DNA from: Erigeron canadensis
Taxonomy: Eukaryota; Streptophyta; Magnoliopsida; Asterales; Asteraceae
Assembly: GCF_010389155.1 (NCBI RefSeq)
Contig: NC_057763.1
Span: 37,926,645-37,990,644, forward strand
DNA: 64,000 nt
Direction: 5' to 3'
The position numbers and the translations under genes are program-made. Shown here piece after piece: positions 50,301 through 63,020 of this stretch. The notes beneath the pieces were generated by a model. The model was not told the DNA's origin. It worked only from the letters and a program-made list of their open reading frames with translations, and made no database searches. Numbering within the stretch: the first letter of the stretch is position 1; the number at the start of each line of letters is the position of its first letter.

Positions 50301-52103
50301 ATCATATGATTAGGAGGATAATTAGGTTGATCTATTAGGAAAATTTATTATTACGTACACCGAATGAAAAGAATGTATTTTAAACTATAAGCACTTATAC
50401 ATAATAATGGGAAACTTCTTTTAAAGTTAGGGGAAAAAAAAATCGAACTCAATGGGTTTGACCCTTTAACATGGGGATATATAGCCCCACTAATAATTAG
50501 TACAAATTAAAATGCCTAACATGCATGCAGTAATGAGAATATATGTGGATCGACTCACCATTAATTTGTTAACACTATATATTGACTTGATAGTTCAATT
50601 GTATATTACAATTATATATTTGAAATTAACAGAAACAGATCCCAAGAGGTAAATACAGTTGATAAAGTCGTTAAACCGGTTTGAATGAAAGAAGTTGAAC
50701 TGCCGGTAGCCATATGAAGCCAATGCACCTGGCTCAACCACAGACTACCATGTGGCAATTAATTTCCTTTACTTTAAGTTTTCTATCTTTCACATTTCAT
50801 TTAATAAACTATAGTTTAACCCCCCCAACTTGCATTCTCTCTTTACTCAAGATGGTAGTTGCACACTATTTCACAAACATGTTATGTTTTGCAAATGCCA
50901 AAGTCCATGTGTTTCCACAAAACACCTTATCGTAAAAACTACTGAGTACTAACGTGTAAGTTTTAATATTTTTTTTGATGTCATAGATGATCGAGAAACA
51001 TAAATGAAACCTTTTGTTCAATCGAGACAGTTTATTTTATCTATTTCATAGTAAATAATCATTCAAAGTATTGTAAACATTTATACGAGTAGCTTTTATC
51101 CATTCATAATAATAGTATTAATTTCCTACAAAATATAATTATATTGTACAATTATATAATACAATATTAATTGTTGTGAATCGATAAAAATTCATGTTAA
51201 TTTATCATTATTTTTTCATAACACTACCAGTGCAAGTTACACCATGTTGTGGTGTTCATTATTCAGTAATTTTATATGCGTTTCAAAGTGCAATACTGTT
51301 AGAATATGATAGTTAAGTCACATACATACATTTTTGTAAAAAATGATTTGTTCTTCTGTCGAGTGTAGGAAAAAACCTTATGTATTTATGTGTTTAAAGA
51401 ACAAATACTCCATTGAAGATTACACAACGTATATGTAAAAAAGTGTCAAATGTTAATAATACACTTCTAATATTATTATAGGGATATTGTAAAATGAAAA
51501 AGTACTATTTTTATTTTATTTTAAGAAGATTTAATTATGAAAAGGTATTTTTTTTAATTTTATTTTAAGAAGATTTAATTATGAAAAAGTATTAAACTTG
51601 ATTATTTTATTTAAAAAGTAATTATTAAAAATCAGTCAACCTAACAAACTTTCTAAATTTAGCAAATTAAATAAGGGCTTAATCTCTTGGAGAATAAATA
51701 ATGTGGTATTCTAGTTTATAAAATATTCGAGATTCAAGATTAGATTTAATAATGAAACAACTACCTGATTAACTATATCAACAACCAAATATATATTTAA
51801 CGTATTAGTTTAATTAATACTATTTAAAATTAGTAGAGATAGATTGATTTGGTAGAATATTAAGAACATGACATAATTCGTATGATCCATAAATATCATG
51901 CAAGAAGGTTTGACCACCTACAAACATGACTTAGGGTTGAGAAACACATGAGACCACATGAAAATGTGATCAGATTATGATTACTAATTAATTAGAAAAT
52001 TATACTGAATTTAAACTAGTTCCATATGATTCCGTATTAAAGTAGTAAGCATTAATTTTGTTGTGTACTGCTCCACTTGTTAATTAATAAGTTGATATAC
52101 CGT
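47323..52103. other. AT-rich intergenic sequence
   Basis: About 4.8 kb with no supported gene, RNA or complete transposon. Short frames of 65-73 codons at 50016 and 50714 have no splice or domain support. A 44-bp tandem duplication lies at about 51517-51600. Confidence 0.5.
51517..51600. repeat. Tandem duplication, 44 bp period
   Basis: TATTTTAAGAAGATTTAATT followed by ATGAAAA occurs at 51517 and again at 51561, nearly identical. Confidence 0.85.
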
Positions 52104-52116
52104 TCAAGTTGATCAA

Positions 52117-52442
52117 ACTTTTTTTTTTTTTTGGAAAGTTGAATTTCGCTGGAAACTTCGTGTCACGATTCGACAGCAGAAGGTTTAGCATACGTTGTTT
52201 TAACCGGGTCCGCGCTAGAGAGCTCAATCGAAGTAGAAATGCCTATTTCAAATACCCGATGGGGGAAAACCCCCTATTAATCCGCCCGAATGCACGACGA
52301 TCAATAGGGGTAAATCCTGCCCCCTCAGACTTGAACATGGGTATACCCAAGCCAAGCCCTCATAAAGGGACTTCCTTATGTCTTCCCCAAGGCTTGAACT
52401 CAAGACCTCATTGATAAGAGGATGATATTTCAACCATTGAGC
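52117..52442 (-). mobile_element. Full-length tRNA-derived SINE (family S2)
   Basis: Read on the minus strand: head TTGAGCTCAATGGTTGAAAT (A-box-like) and GAGTTCAAGCC (B box), a non-tRNA body, and an A-tail seen as a T run at 52119-52132 on the plus strand. Both flanks are TCAAGTTGATCAA (52104-52116 and 52443-52455), a 13 bp target duplication. The intact duplication implies a fairly recent insertion. Relatives lie at 59105-59337 and 21425-21583. Confidence 0.92.
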
Positions 52443-52455
52443 TCAAGTTGATCAA

Positions 52456-54431
52456 GTGATGCAGCCTTTCAGATTAATACACGTAAATTTAAACTAGATG
52501 TTAAAACTTAGTTAAATTTGCTTTTTATGAGAATGAGAACATGCATATTTAATTATCTCTATCTCTAGCGTTCTAAATACAAGTTGTCCAAAAGTTATAA
52601 AAAAAAATAGAAAAGAAAAAAAGAAAAAGGATTTAGATGAGTTGACAAGTCAAATTAATGTTTCCTTTTTAAAAGTTATTTTTTCTTTGCTAGATCGATG
52701 AGTCAAATGTTTTGAAGATTAGTATATGGTTATGTTTGGTACAAAAGTTTTAAACTGGGTGATGGTTAGGATTTTAGAGATGGAACTTGAGGCTGAGCCT
52801 AAAAGTTGAATTTTTTTAAAAAAAAACTCTCATTACACAAATTTTTATTTTAAAAATCTTTTGTGCCTTTTAAGCGCTTTTTAATGTTGTTGTCTTTTAT
52901 CACATAAACAAAACCAAATAGTGTTACCATTTTAAAAAGAACTTAGAGCCCCTTGGCAAACAACCCTACAAACGAAAGAGGGGAGATGCCGATTTAAGAC
53001 TTCAATTCTTATTATAATTTGTAAATAAAAAATCACTTAATTAATATACAATACAAGTTTATTTGTAACTTATTAATTCACATGAGCCTGAGACTCAAGG
53101 GGGAAAAGGTGCAATACTGCAATGGGCTAAGTTTCAAATGAGTTATTAGTTCAAAAATAAGGTCAAATCAGGAGTGCGCATTTTACAAAAATATCTCCGG
53201 CTGCTTAGGTGATCAACGGGCCAGTGGGTTTATATAGATGGTTCTATATATGCTTTAAAAACATAGTGCTTTACAAATGCGATATGAGGACATTGGACAT
53301 GAGTTTAATTGTAAATCCTGGATTTTAGTCATAATACAAGTGCATTGTACGTATTGCAGAGTTTGAGAGTGGTCCAAAAGGTTGAAAAACGAAATTGATC
53401 GTGGTCCAAGAACTATGTGGAGTACTATATGAGAAATATATATCATAAATAGAAGGGATGGTATAAACCAAATTCATAATAAAAGGTTCAATAAATAATA
53501 AGAATTATGTATAATTCATATTCACATCTAGAGACGCGATTATCTAAATTAATTTCTAAAAGTTATAAAATTTGTATATACCTTAAGTAGTAGAATATAC
53601 TCCGCATTTTACAAAAACTTACCATTAACTTTTTATCTATCATTCAAGTCGTTGCAAGTGTCTTTTTTTCTTATGTGATAGAGAACTCGTTGCAAGTTAC
53701 AACCATATATTAAGCGACACAAAGAAGAACGAAGGATGTAACCAATTTTTGGAGACCACCAAACAAGACCTAATGGATGGCATCTAGAAACTAGTACATA
53801 CAAGAATCTATCAAAATGGATGAACCCAAAACATGTAAGGCAGACAAAAAAAACACTCCAATTAAAAGATAAAACTACAGTCTACAGCAAGCAAAAGCTA
53901 AGACCAAATTTCAAGATGATCCATTTAACGACCAAGCCCAAAAAGCCTTGTCAAACTCAAACCCAGCCTTCATAACCAATTTAAGTTATTTAAATGACTT
54001 GCAAAATCTTTTATGTACATTACATTATAAAATATTATATTAATTTATTCTTTTTAACTAAGAAGTTAATAATCCTAATAAGTCAAGCTCCATTATTTAT
54101 TAATTTAAATATTTCTATCTAATATATCTTATAATACCCTTAGTAAAATTATTTAATACATACATCCTCAACTTTAAAAATGACTATATTACCCCCTTTA
54201 CATAAAATAATTTTACATTAATAACCACACTGATATCTGTTTTATCAACTTCTTTAGCAACGAATATTAACAATTTATGACTTTATATTGTTAATTTAGT
54301 CCGTGGTCTTTTTCCACCTAAAAAAATGTCAAGTTTTGGAAGTATGCAGTTTATGTAAGATTTTTTGTTTTTTAAAAGAACTTGAATATTTTATCGGTGT
54401 ATGTCAAACCGCAAAAAAGCCAAGTACGGAC
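52456..54431. other. AT-rich intergenic sequence
   Basis: No supported gene. The part around 54000-54240 resembles Helitron-interior wording (ACCCTTAGTAAAATTATTTA, ATTACCCCC) but has no end signature. Confidence 0.45.
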
Positions 54432-55344
54432 TAGGGGTGTTGATCGGTCGGGTTATTTGGGTTTCAGGTTATTTGAGTTTTGGGTTATTTGGTTCGGGTT
54501 ATTCGGGTTTTGAAGAATAATAAGTTCACCCGTAACCCAAACCGGATAAGATTCAGGTTGTTTGGGTTACTCGGGTTTTGGTTGTTTGGGTCGGGTTTTG
54601 GGTAACCAAAATAAAAAACCATGTGGAATTTGAAGTGTACTAAATTAAAAAAAAAAATTGGTTAATTATACTTCAATATAATTTTAATATCAAAACATAG
54701 AAAATTATGCTTCATAAAAGTGTAAATTAACGAATTGTTTATATTCAAAAGTATTTCAACAACTTTGATTATATAATTCTTGATTTAGTGCATTACAACA
54801 TGGTTGTATTAATCGATAAATAGTCATACATATGTAAAATAGATAAATTATAAACTATTTAAAAACACTTAATTAATTAAACAATCTTGCAAATGTATAA
54901 CGCAGATATTATTTAACCTATTGACGTAAAATTTAATTAAGTTGATGTTATATGAAATTTTAATACAAGATGTATATTGTATAACTATGATATTCGTAAC
55001 ATAGTAATAGTTTTGTATAATACTAACAAAAAGCAAAACGGTATGTTTGATTTTCGTCTACCATAATACTTACAATATAAAAATAACCGAGTAGGGAATC
55101 ATATTTAGTAATTTATAAATAAAAGCATAAAGATTGAGTCAACTATATAATACTCCTATAAATAATATATAGATAAAAAGAAAAAGAAATATTTTATATG
55201 GGTTATTCGGATTAACCCAAATAAAATAAATTTCACTCATAATCCAAACCAGTTTAAATTATATGGGTTCCCGAAACCCGAATAACCCAAATCCATTCGG
55301 GTTGGATCGGGTTAAATGGGTATGGTTTTTTTTTAACACCCCTA
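54432..55344. mobile_element. hAT-type MITE of the CTAGGGGTGTT family, copy 2
   Basis: TAGGGGTGTT at 54432 and AACACCCCTA ending at 55344 are perfect terminal inverted repeats. Sub-terminal zones carry many GGGTTATTCGGG words on the left and AACCCGAATAACCC on the right. The flanking 8-mers do not match, so the target duplication has decayed. 913 bp, no open frame of note. Confidence 0.75.
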
Positions 55345-56429
55345 GACCTGACAAGTAACAACGATTCAAAACACCATAACATCATAAGTGTCAAAACCCA
55401 CTTAAAGGGTTGATCCAATCCAAATGGATGGTGATTCTTCACCACCTATATTTAACCATATATCACAAAATATACTTCATAAGTTCATATCATTATACTA
55501 AAACTGCACAATATATTAAAATATTTTTATTGATGTACGACTAAAAATGTAATTATCATTACCCAATCCAAAAAAAAAAAAATGCAAATCATTTTCAAAT
55601 CTTAAGAGCCCAAGTTAACAACGTTTGTTGGCCCAAATTTAAAAGTAAAGGAAAATGGTTTGGGCTTGGGAGTGTTGACTACCATACTGAACAAACAAAA
55701 AGTGAATACAAGTATACAACAAACTGACGAAGACTCAAAGGCCCAATTTAACATACATATGTTGAAAGATAGAGATGTATGTCAGTATGTCCACATCCCA
55801 CAAGAACCACAAAACATAAAAACACTCTCTATAGTGAATAGTGAGACTTGAGAGGTCCTCTTGGAAGAACTTACTCTAACTTTTTACCTTTTTAGTAAAA
55901 GAAAACTCTTTACATTTTATCTATTTTATATCCTGCTCATTACATATAATTAGCCAATTAGGTATCATGATTGACTTCTTCTCGAGTCTATAATGTCCAC
56001 ATACATAGAAACACACACAGAGATTAATGTCCACAAACATAGAAACAAACTCTCTGGTGGAAGGTCGTCTTGAAAGCATTGTGTCTTACAGAGCTTTCTA
56101 CATTTCATCTTTTTTATTCCCACTCATGACATATATATAGGTATATCATGATTGAGTTCATATTCTTCTTTAATTAACACATAGGCATATCTATTTAGCT
56201 AAGCTTTTAAGTTGAATGTTTGTTAATTTCTAATTATGATATAAGAGAAATTTACTTTGGGTTAATTATTAATGTTTGGGTTCTCACCCTCAACAAAAAT
56301 GGCAATGTTACCATTGTATTGTTGGCTACTTGTATGGCTGTAACTTTATAGATACGTATAAATAGGTCAAAATCACATTAATATTGTTCATGCTATGTGA
56401 TTCTAACAATTTTATCTGCATAATTTTAA
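55345..56429. other. AT-rich intergenic sequence
   Basis: No supported gene. The phrase ATGTCCACA...CATAGAAACA recurs at about 55992 and 56027, a short local duplication. Confidence 0.45.
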
Positions 56430-56615
56430 TTTGAGACCAGTTGCCACTTTCTAGAGGCGACATGGGTTCGAATCTTGCTAAAGGCATAATTGAATTTAAG
56501 TGGTTGAATTACCTTGACACTATCACTGCTGGGGGTTATGTGGGTACCAATTCGGTACATGGGATCAAACGGTTCCTATCAATATACCGTTTTTTAATTT
56601 CGGGTGAAATTAGAA
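56430..56615 (+). mobile_element. SINE-like element, family S3
   Basis: GGGTTCGAATCTTG at about 56464 is a good Pol III B box. The tail GGGTACCAATTCGGTACATGG then GATCAAACGGTTC matches the minus-strand copy at 43610-43800. A poly(A) end and target duplication were not found. Confidence 0.55.
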
Positions 56616-56731
56616 GATCATTTTTTAAAGGATATGCATAATGCATCCTATCAAAATTTAACTCGCAAATACTTCCCAACCTTTCAATTATTTTCTCTAT
56701 TAAAAAATAGTTATACACAGCAAACATAATT

Positions 56732-57070
56732 TTAGAACAAAAAAAAAAAAAGATTAGTTTCCTCGAATGTAAGAAACTTTGAACGTATGTCTATAGTAGA
56801 AAATAACTAAAGTTGTGTGTATTGTATGTAAACAACTTTGAAATAATGTTTATTGTATGTAAGAACTTCGTTTCAACCAATTAAAATATGACAAGTGGCA
56901 CCTGTATATGGTTGCCACGTATGTTTTCTTACATACAATAAACATTTTTTCAAGTTGCTTACATACAATACACATAACTTTAGTTTTTTTCCTTCTATAG
57001 ACATTCTGTCAAAGATAGTTACATTCCAGGAAACTAATCCAAAAAAAAAAAAAAAAAAAAATTAGAACAA
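56732..57070. mobile_element. Foldback element flanked by A-runs and TTAGAACAA duplication
   Basis: About 56752-56875 and 56918-57039 are inverted repeats (GATTAGTTTCC, TGTCTATAG, AACTAAAGTTRTGTGTATTG, TGTTTATTGTATGTAAGAA), separated by a short loop containing GTGGC...GCCAC. Outside lie A-runs on both sides in the same orientation (12 and about 20 A), and outside those TTAGAACAA at 56732-56740 and 57062-57070. The direct 9-mers fit a target duplication, Mutator-like by length, but the A-runs point to retroposition or poly(A) slippage. Confidence 0.7.
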
Positions 57071-58954
57071 GCGTAGGTAGTATTCGGAAAAGAAAGATAA
57101 CGAACTTTTGTCCCGTTAAAGAAAGAAAGGAAGAATACACCGTCTATTAAGTTTGCATCACATAAAGGCATAAAGCAAACAAACTTTTGTCCCGTTACAT
57201 AGGAATAGGATTCTTGAGTCAAGGTCGTATTGACAAGTCAATTAGCTCACCGACCGATAGCAACCTTTTTTAAAGTTAGGTTTAAACATATGAATTGTAA
57301 ATGTTTGGTTGCGTTTTAATCTTTTCCCCACAACATTGGATAAGATTTTTTTAATTTATTATTTTTTGCCTTTTACCAAGTGTATAGTGAACTAGTGATC
57401 TACAAATGGAATTGATTTATGCATGCACATACACATACTATACGAAGACTTCCAGTGTGAATTGTACCTTATAACTATTTTATAAAATGTTTAAACTATA
57501 TATATACATTTTTTTCCAAACAACATTTAAAATTTTACTAAAAATGCTAATAAAAAAGCTAGCAAATATAAGACATGATATAACAGACAAAAAAATACGA
57601 GGAAAACTGTATACATGATTACATATATTTTACTAAAAATGCTAATAAAAAAGCTAGTAATATGCATTCGACGACCTTGAAACAGGGAAACGGTCAAAGC
57701 AGTTTTTTTGTTTTATGTTAACTTGTTAAGCGAATTAGGGAGAAAAAAAAAATCAAACTTTTGATGATTTCATTGTCACATTTTTTAAGGAAAATGGATT
57801 TTAGTGATGATGATTATAATTAGTGTCATTTACAAAATGCAATAGATAATGGTATTGCCGTCTTAATATAACAATCTCTATAACATATAAGGTCACGATA
57901 CATTGAACTAGAGTGGTTTTTGTGGCGTAGAAAATATATATGGGTTTTACATGAAGATTGAAATCCTCACTATGAGAAATTTAAAAAAAAAAAAAACCGC
58001 TGTGGTGTCATATTCTATTCCTATATATGAACAACGACATTAAAAGAACAAATAAATCTAAATACAACTCATAACTTACATAATAAACTTGTAATTTTCA
58101 AATAAAAAACAAGAGTTTTATGATAAAAAAAAATACAGCAATTTTATACCCATTAATAACCGTCTATATATAGCAAAAAAAATAAATGATTAATATTCTT
58201 AAAAATGATTAATTATTTTTTTAAAAATCTACACATGAGTAGTAGTGTTGACCAGTCAAAATAGCATTAAAAGCAACACTTATGAAAGATTAGTTTGAAT
58301 GGGACGTGCATTGACCAGCATATTACACTGACCAATTTCCTTGACTCCAAATTCATCGCTAACTATAAATTTATTTAATAAAAACTCATTCTATTAAATA
58401 TTAATGTATTAATTGTTAAAATTTCTAAGTGCATATCTCATTGTAAAAATTCACTACATTTATTTTAGTATATGTTATATTATGGGAAATGAAAAGATGA
58501 CTTAAAAAGAAAAAGAAGTTGGTTTTTAGTTTCTTTCTTTCTTTTTTCTTTTTTTTTTTTTTCTTTTTTAAATTTTTTTAGCTTTATTAATAAAAACTCA
58601 TTTCAAAAAGTTGAAAATAAATAAAGAAAAAATACTTACACATTACACGTGTATATTTGTATACCGTACACATGTATACGTTATTTTTTTTATTATTCTA
58701 GTTTTTTTTTTAACGAATTTTGTTTAATAAAAGATAAAATAGAATAAAATTTAGAAAAGAAATAAAAAAGTAAAAAAAAAAAAAATCAAGAATCTTTACC
58801 TTCTTTTCTTACTAATTAAAATTATTATTATTACTCTTTAAAATGAATTTTTATTTATTAACAAATTAAATAGGAAAAAAAATTAGAAAAAAGAAAACAA
58901 GGATAAATTGGATTAAAAACAATATTTTTTACCCGATAGATATATATATATATA
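57071..58954. other. AT-rich intergenic sequence
   Basis: No supported gene. A 31-base direct repeat is at 57532 and 57627, and long T/A tracts lie at 58510-58570 and 58690-58790. Confidence 0.5.
57532..57657. repeat. 31-bp direct repeat, 95 bp apart
   Basis: ATTTTACTAAAAATGCTAAT followed by AAAAAAGCTAG occurs exactly at 57532-57562 and 57627-57657. Confidence 0.9.
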
Positions 58955-58985
58955 CTAGATTATATTCCCGCGTAATACACGGGAT
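58955..58985 (-). mobile_element. Helitron 3' end (minus strand)
   Basis: On the minus strand CCCGTG-TATTA-CGCGGG forms a hairpin, followed by AATATAAT and CTAG (plus 58955-58958) with T after it. The 5' end was not located; the SINE at 59105 would be inside it. Confidence 0.65.
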
Positions 58986-59104
58986 AAAAATATTAAGTTT
59001 TCATAATGCATAGTAATTTTTGGTATGTAAACATAATAATATAGTGTAATAATAATATTCTAAAATAATATAATATCTTCTTATATATAATCTAAATCTA
59101 AACT

Positions 59105-59337
59105 ATGTTAGATTTGGGCCTAATGGTTTGAATCTTGTAAGAGATAAGAGTTTACCTCTATCAATCGTCGTGCATTCAGACAGATTAATAGGGGTTTTTT
59201 CCCCAATCAAATATTTTAAACTGCTAATTCTATTTCGAGGAAGCTTTCTAGCACGGACCCGGTTAAAACAATGTATGTTAGCCTTCTGATGTCAAATAAC
59301 GATACAAAGTTTCAAACGAAATCCACCTTTCAAAAAA
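59105..59337 (+). mobile_element. SINE of family S2, older copy
   Basis: It shares with 52117-52442 (opposite strand) CAATCGTCGTGCATTC, TTAATAGGGG, TCTAGCACGG, CCCGGTTAAAACAATG and TTTCAAACGAAATCCACC, ending in an A run at about 59330-59336. The head is degenerate and no duplication was seen. Confidence 0.65.
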
Positions 59338-60807
59338 AGTACTTAAAGTGTCTCTTGGAATGTTTTTAAAAACTCTATTTAATACTTTCTCAAACTCATT
59401 TGAGTTATGTGCATTACATGAACTCACAAAGAAAGTTATATATTCTTTAACTCCTAATAAAAAATCATCCAGATATACATGGTAATATTCCATAACTAAT
59501 AACCTCGATAAATCGAATAATTTATGAAGTCTCAATTTGAGATTAGACAGAATTAAATCCTAATATATAAAATACCGGAGTACACGTTAATATTTACTAA
59601 AAAATTGCAAATTTTAAGATTGTATAGAAACAAAAATTCTATGATCACTTTTTTCTTTCCCGTATTTTTTAAAACTTTGATCTATATTGAGTTTGTATCT
59701 AAATATAATTAAATTGAAGGGTTAAGGCATTATGTTCTCATATTTTTAACCATGTCTTTTTTAAATGGAGAAAAAATGCCTCATGAAACTTATTTTTGTA
59801 GATAATATTTTAAAAATTTACAGGTATGTAAATACTTTTTAATTTAATAAAATATTAGTTAATTGGTATAATAATATTTTGTTAAAAAAGATAAAGAAAA
59901 TCTCATTTAATTAATTAAATACTTTATCTTAAAATATTATTAATTTGTAGAGGTTTTATGATATATTGGAAGAGTATGTTTTCAATGATTCTGTGTATTT
60001 ATGCATCGGTATTAAGCATTAACTTGATTGCAAGTTAATTGTAAAATTTCAAAATACTTTTGCAAGTTATAAAATGAAGTTTGTTTATGTTTAAAAACCT
60101 TCAAAACATTAATATTAATACTTTGTAATAGATAAAAAAAAAAGTGCTAATGCTAGTAAATATTTGGTTATTACATACGAAAACAAAACAGTATTCAGAT
60201 GTTTTATATGTATTCATATGTTTTTATAAAAACAAATAAATTTCAAATATACCACCTCTTAGTATTTAAAAGTGATATATATATATTTGTATACAAACCT
60301 CTTATAAGAAATAGACAGGCCTTATAATCATGATTTTATTTTTTCACTCAAATTAGACTATAAATATCTTAGACCTTATATATGCAAGACCATATGTACA
60401 TCATATTGAGTAAAGCTAATACAAGTTTTGATAACTAATCAACTTTCTAGATTTTATAGAAGCATTGTTTCGATTACGTAAAATGTTTTACATATACATA
60501 TATTATTAGTTAATAATTTAGAATATTTAGTAATCTTAACAATAGAAAGAATCAGTCAATCAACTCTTAGTAGCTATTTAGTTTAGTATACGACATTGTA
60601 TGGAATGATGATTAGTAGCTATTAGTATTTAATATTTAGTATTTAGTATTATTAGTATTTTAAATTAGTAATCTAAAAAAGGAGAGTAATGTTAGCAAAC
60701 AATCAAATGGTTAAAATTAAAACTTTTTTTTCATCCAAAGGTTGTGGCTTTTTTTAAAAAAGATTTTAAGGTGTTGTTTTATATTTATTGGTAGATATAT
60801 ATATATA
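59338..60807. other. AT-rich intergenic sequence
   Basis: No supported gene. TTAGTATTTAATATTTAGTA-type words form a short irregular tandem at about 60615-60660. Confidence 0.5.
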
Positions 60808-61180
60808 GGGAGATCATCAAATGAGAAATAATTAAAATAAGAACAAACAAGAACACTTAAAAACTACATTTTGATGCATTAAAAGTTCATAAAATTAACA
60901 TAGTGTAGAACTAGTTATCATTATTTAAGTGTTTAACAACACGTTGACTTGTCAAAATAAAAAAAATCATGTTTTTTTGTGCATCCATCTTGAATGCATA
61001 TTCTTTAAAATGATGCATCTAACGAAAAACGTGATTTTTTCGATTTTGACGGAACAATGTGTTGTTAAACACTTTAATAATGATAATTAGTTATGCACTA
61101 TGTTAGTTTTGTGGACTTTTAATGCATGAAAATGATGTTTTAAGTGTTATCACTAGATTGTTATCTTATTAAAGAGTTAT
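60808..61180. mobile_element. Foldback MITE, family F1, copy 1
   Basis: The arms are about 130 bases each and inverted: CATTTTGATGCATTAAAAGT on the left against ACTTTTAATGCATGAAAATG on the right, and TTTAAGTGTTTAACAACAC against GTGTTGTTAAACACTTTAA. The loop carries two ATGCATC words. Copy 2 is at 62285-62597. Confidence 0.8.
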
Positions 61181-61956
61181 ATATATATATATATATAAAG
61201 ACCTCTTTTTTCTTTTATATTTTTAAGCTTTTACAAAATTCATAATACTCACATTTTTTTCAAAAATTTCATTTTATAATTAACTTATATACCTGAAAGA
61301 CCCTTAATTAAATAATTTATCACATCTAACTCTAAACTTTTGAAAAAACCAAACTATCGTTTTATATCAATTAGCTTTATATTAATAACCACACCTCACC
61401 AACACCCGACGCCGCCACTATCCACAATCCTAACCGCATCGTACGGGTTTTCGTCTATTTCTTGTTCTAAAATATTCATGTCATTATCATTATTATTAAT
61501 ATGAATAAAAAGTAAAGTAAAAACTTATTGTTAATTCACGATAAATCTTATACATTACGGAAATTTAAAACAATACAAGATTAAGTATTTAACGAATAAA
61601 TTAAGATTCTTCCCCACTAAACTAAAGTTGACCAGCAAATGTCAACTTGAAATACTAATTCAAATTATTGAACAAGTATATGATGTTGAAAACAATTTTC
61701 CAGTATATGTATTCTGAAATGAATTTAGCTTTAAAATTTCAATCTCAGTAATAATAAAAATAAAAGTTATAAACTCTTTCCAAGGTTTTATTATGTATAA
61801 ATTAAAACAAGATTGAAACATTTTCTAAACAAGCTAAGTGATAGTGTGATACTGTATTTGCACAACATTGGCCGATCAATATTTAATAATTTTATTATTT
61901 TATTAGTATTAATACTCGATGTACGTTATATATATATATAGGGATATATATATATA
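61181..61956. other. Degenerate Helitron-like tract
   Basis: ACCACACCTCACCAACACCCGACG, then hairpin CCGCATCGTACGG (about 61432) resembles the 3' part of the element ending at 1402, but the final CTAG is not present. No gene. Confidence 0.4.
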
Positions 61957-62292
61957 AGGAACCTTATTTCAAGATTTTTTTTTCAGGAACCATGAAAACA
62001 CAAAAATTATGTATTGGATAACATGTTTTTAAAGTTGATTCACATGTGAAACGTTATAAAAATATAGTTATATAACAAAATTTTCATAAATATTGTTAAC
62101 ATGTGAACGGAATCGTGACAAATTTATTCACAAATTTACATAAGGTTATTTTGAAGGTTTTGAAAAAAACATTTCTTCAACAAGATACATTTTGATAATG
62201 TTACACATATAAATGAATTTTAAAAAACATATGATCCAATATAATAATTAGGATTTCTCATAGTTTTAGCAAAAATAAATTGTTTTAAAGGG
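61957..62292. mobile_element. Foldback MITE, family F2, copy 2
   Basis: GGAACCTTATTTCAAGA, CACATGTGAAACGTTATAAA, TTCACAAATTTACATAAGG and the right arm match 36020-36365 in order. The right arm is more decayed. It directly abuts an F1 copy. Confidence 0.65.
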
Positions 62293-62597
62293 GTTTTCTA
62301 GTGAGAACACATTTAAAATGAGAACAACGTGAAAACACTCAAAAACTTCATTTTGATGCATTATAAGTCCATAAACTAACAAAGTGCATAACTAATTCTC
62401 ATTGTTTAGGTGTTTAACAACACATTCATCTGTCAAAATTGACAAAATCACCTTTTAATCTTATGCATCCATTGAATAATATGCATCCAAGAGGGATGTA
62501 CAAAACAAAAAACGTGATTTTCTCGATTTTGATGGATCATTGTTTTATTAAACATTTAATAATGATAATTATTAGTTCTACATTGTGTTAGTTTTAT
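62285..62597. mobile_element. Foldback MITE, family F1, copy 2
   Basis: AACTTCATTTTGATGCATTA, GTTTAACAACACATTC and AAAAACGTGATTTTCTCGA align with copy 1 at 60808; the right end is lost before the outer arm. Confidence 0.7.
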
Positions 62598-62974
62598 TCT
62601 GTTTTAGGGGGTGTTTGGTGTTGTTTTTTCATAACAAAATTTGTGTTTTCAAAATAGATTTTGCGTTTTCGAAATTGCGTTTCGAAAAGCATGTATGTAC
62701 ATGTACGTCTAAAATTACGTTTTGATAGCAAATAATCATTTTTTTAGCCAAATATATTTTAGATTATCTATGTTTTACAAACGTAATAGTAAAATAAATA
62801 ATGTAAAACGTAATCTCAAACATCTTCTCAGTATATTGGTGGAAATTTCACTAACATGCGTATATATTGACTATTAAGGTTTTGAAACAGTGAGAAAATC
62901 AAAATGTTCATCATAATGTTATGTTAATAGTATTGTTTTGTTATTGTTGTAAGCAACAGACATCCAAAACTATA

Positions 62975-63005
62975 TTCAGTCAAAGCGTGCACGGGTATTG
63001 ACTAG
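62975..63005 (+). mobile_element. Helitron 3' end (plus strand)
   Basis: GCGTGCACGG hairpin, then GTATTGA and CTAG at 63002-63005 with T after it. The 5' end was not placed. Confidence 0.45.
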
Positions 63006-63020
63006 TATATATATATATAT

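Noticed and set aside
59278..59535. 85-codon minus-strand frame
   Set aside because: It runs through the tail of a SINE into AT-rich DNA; no family resemblance.
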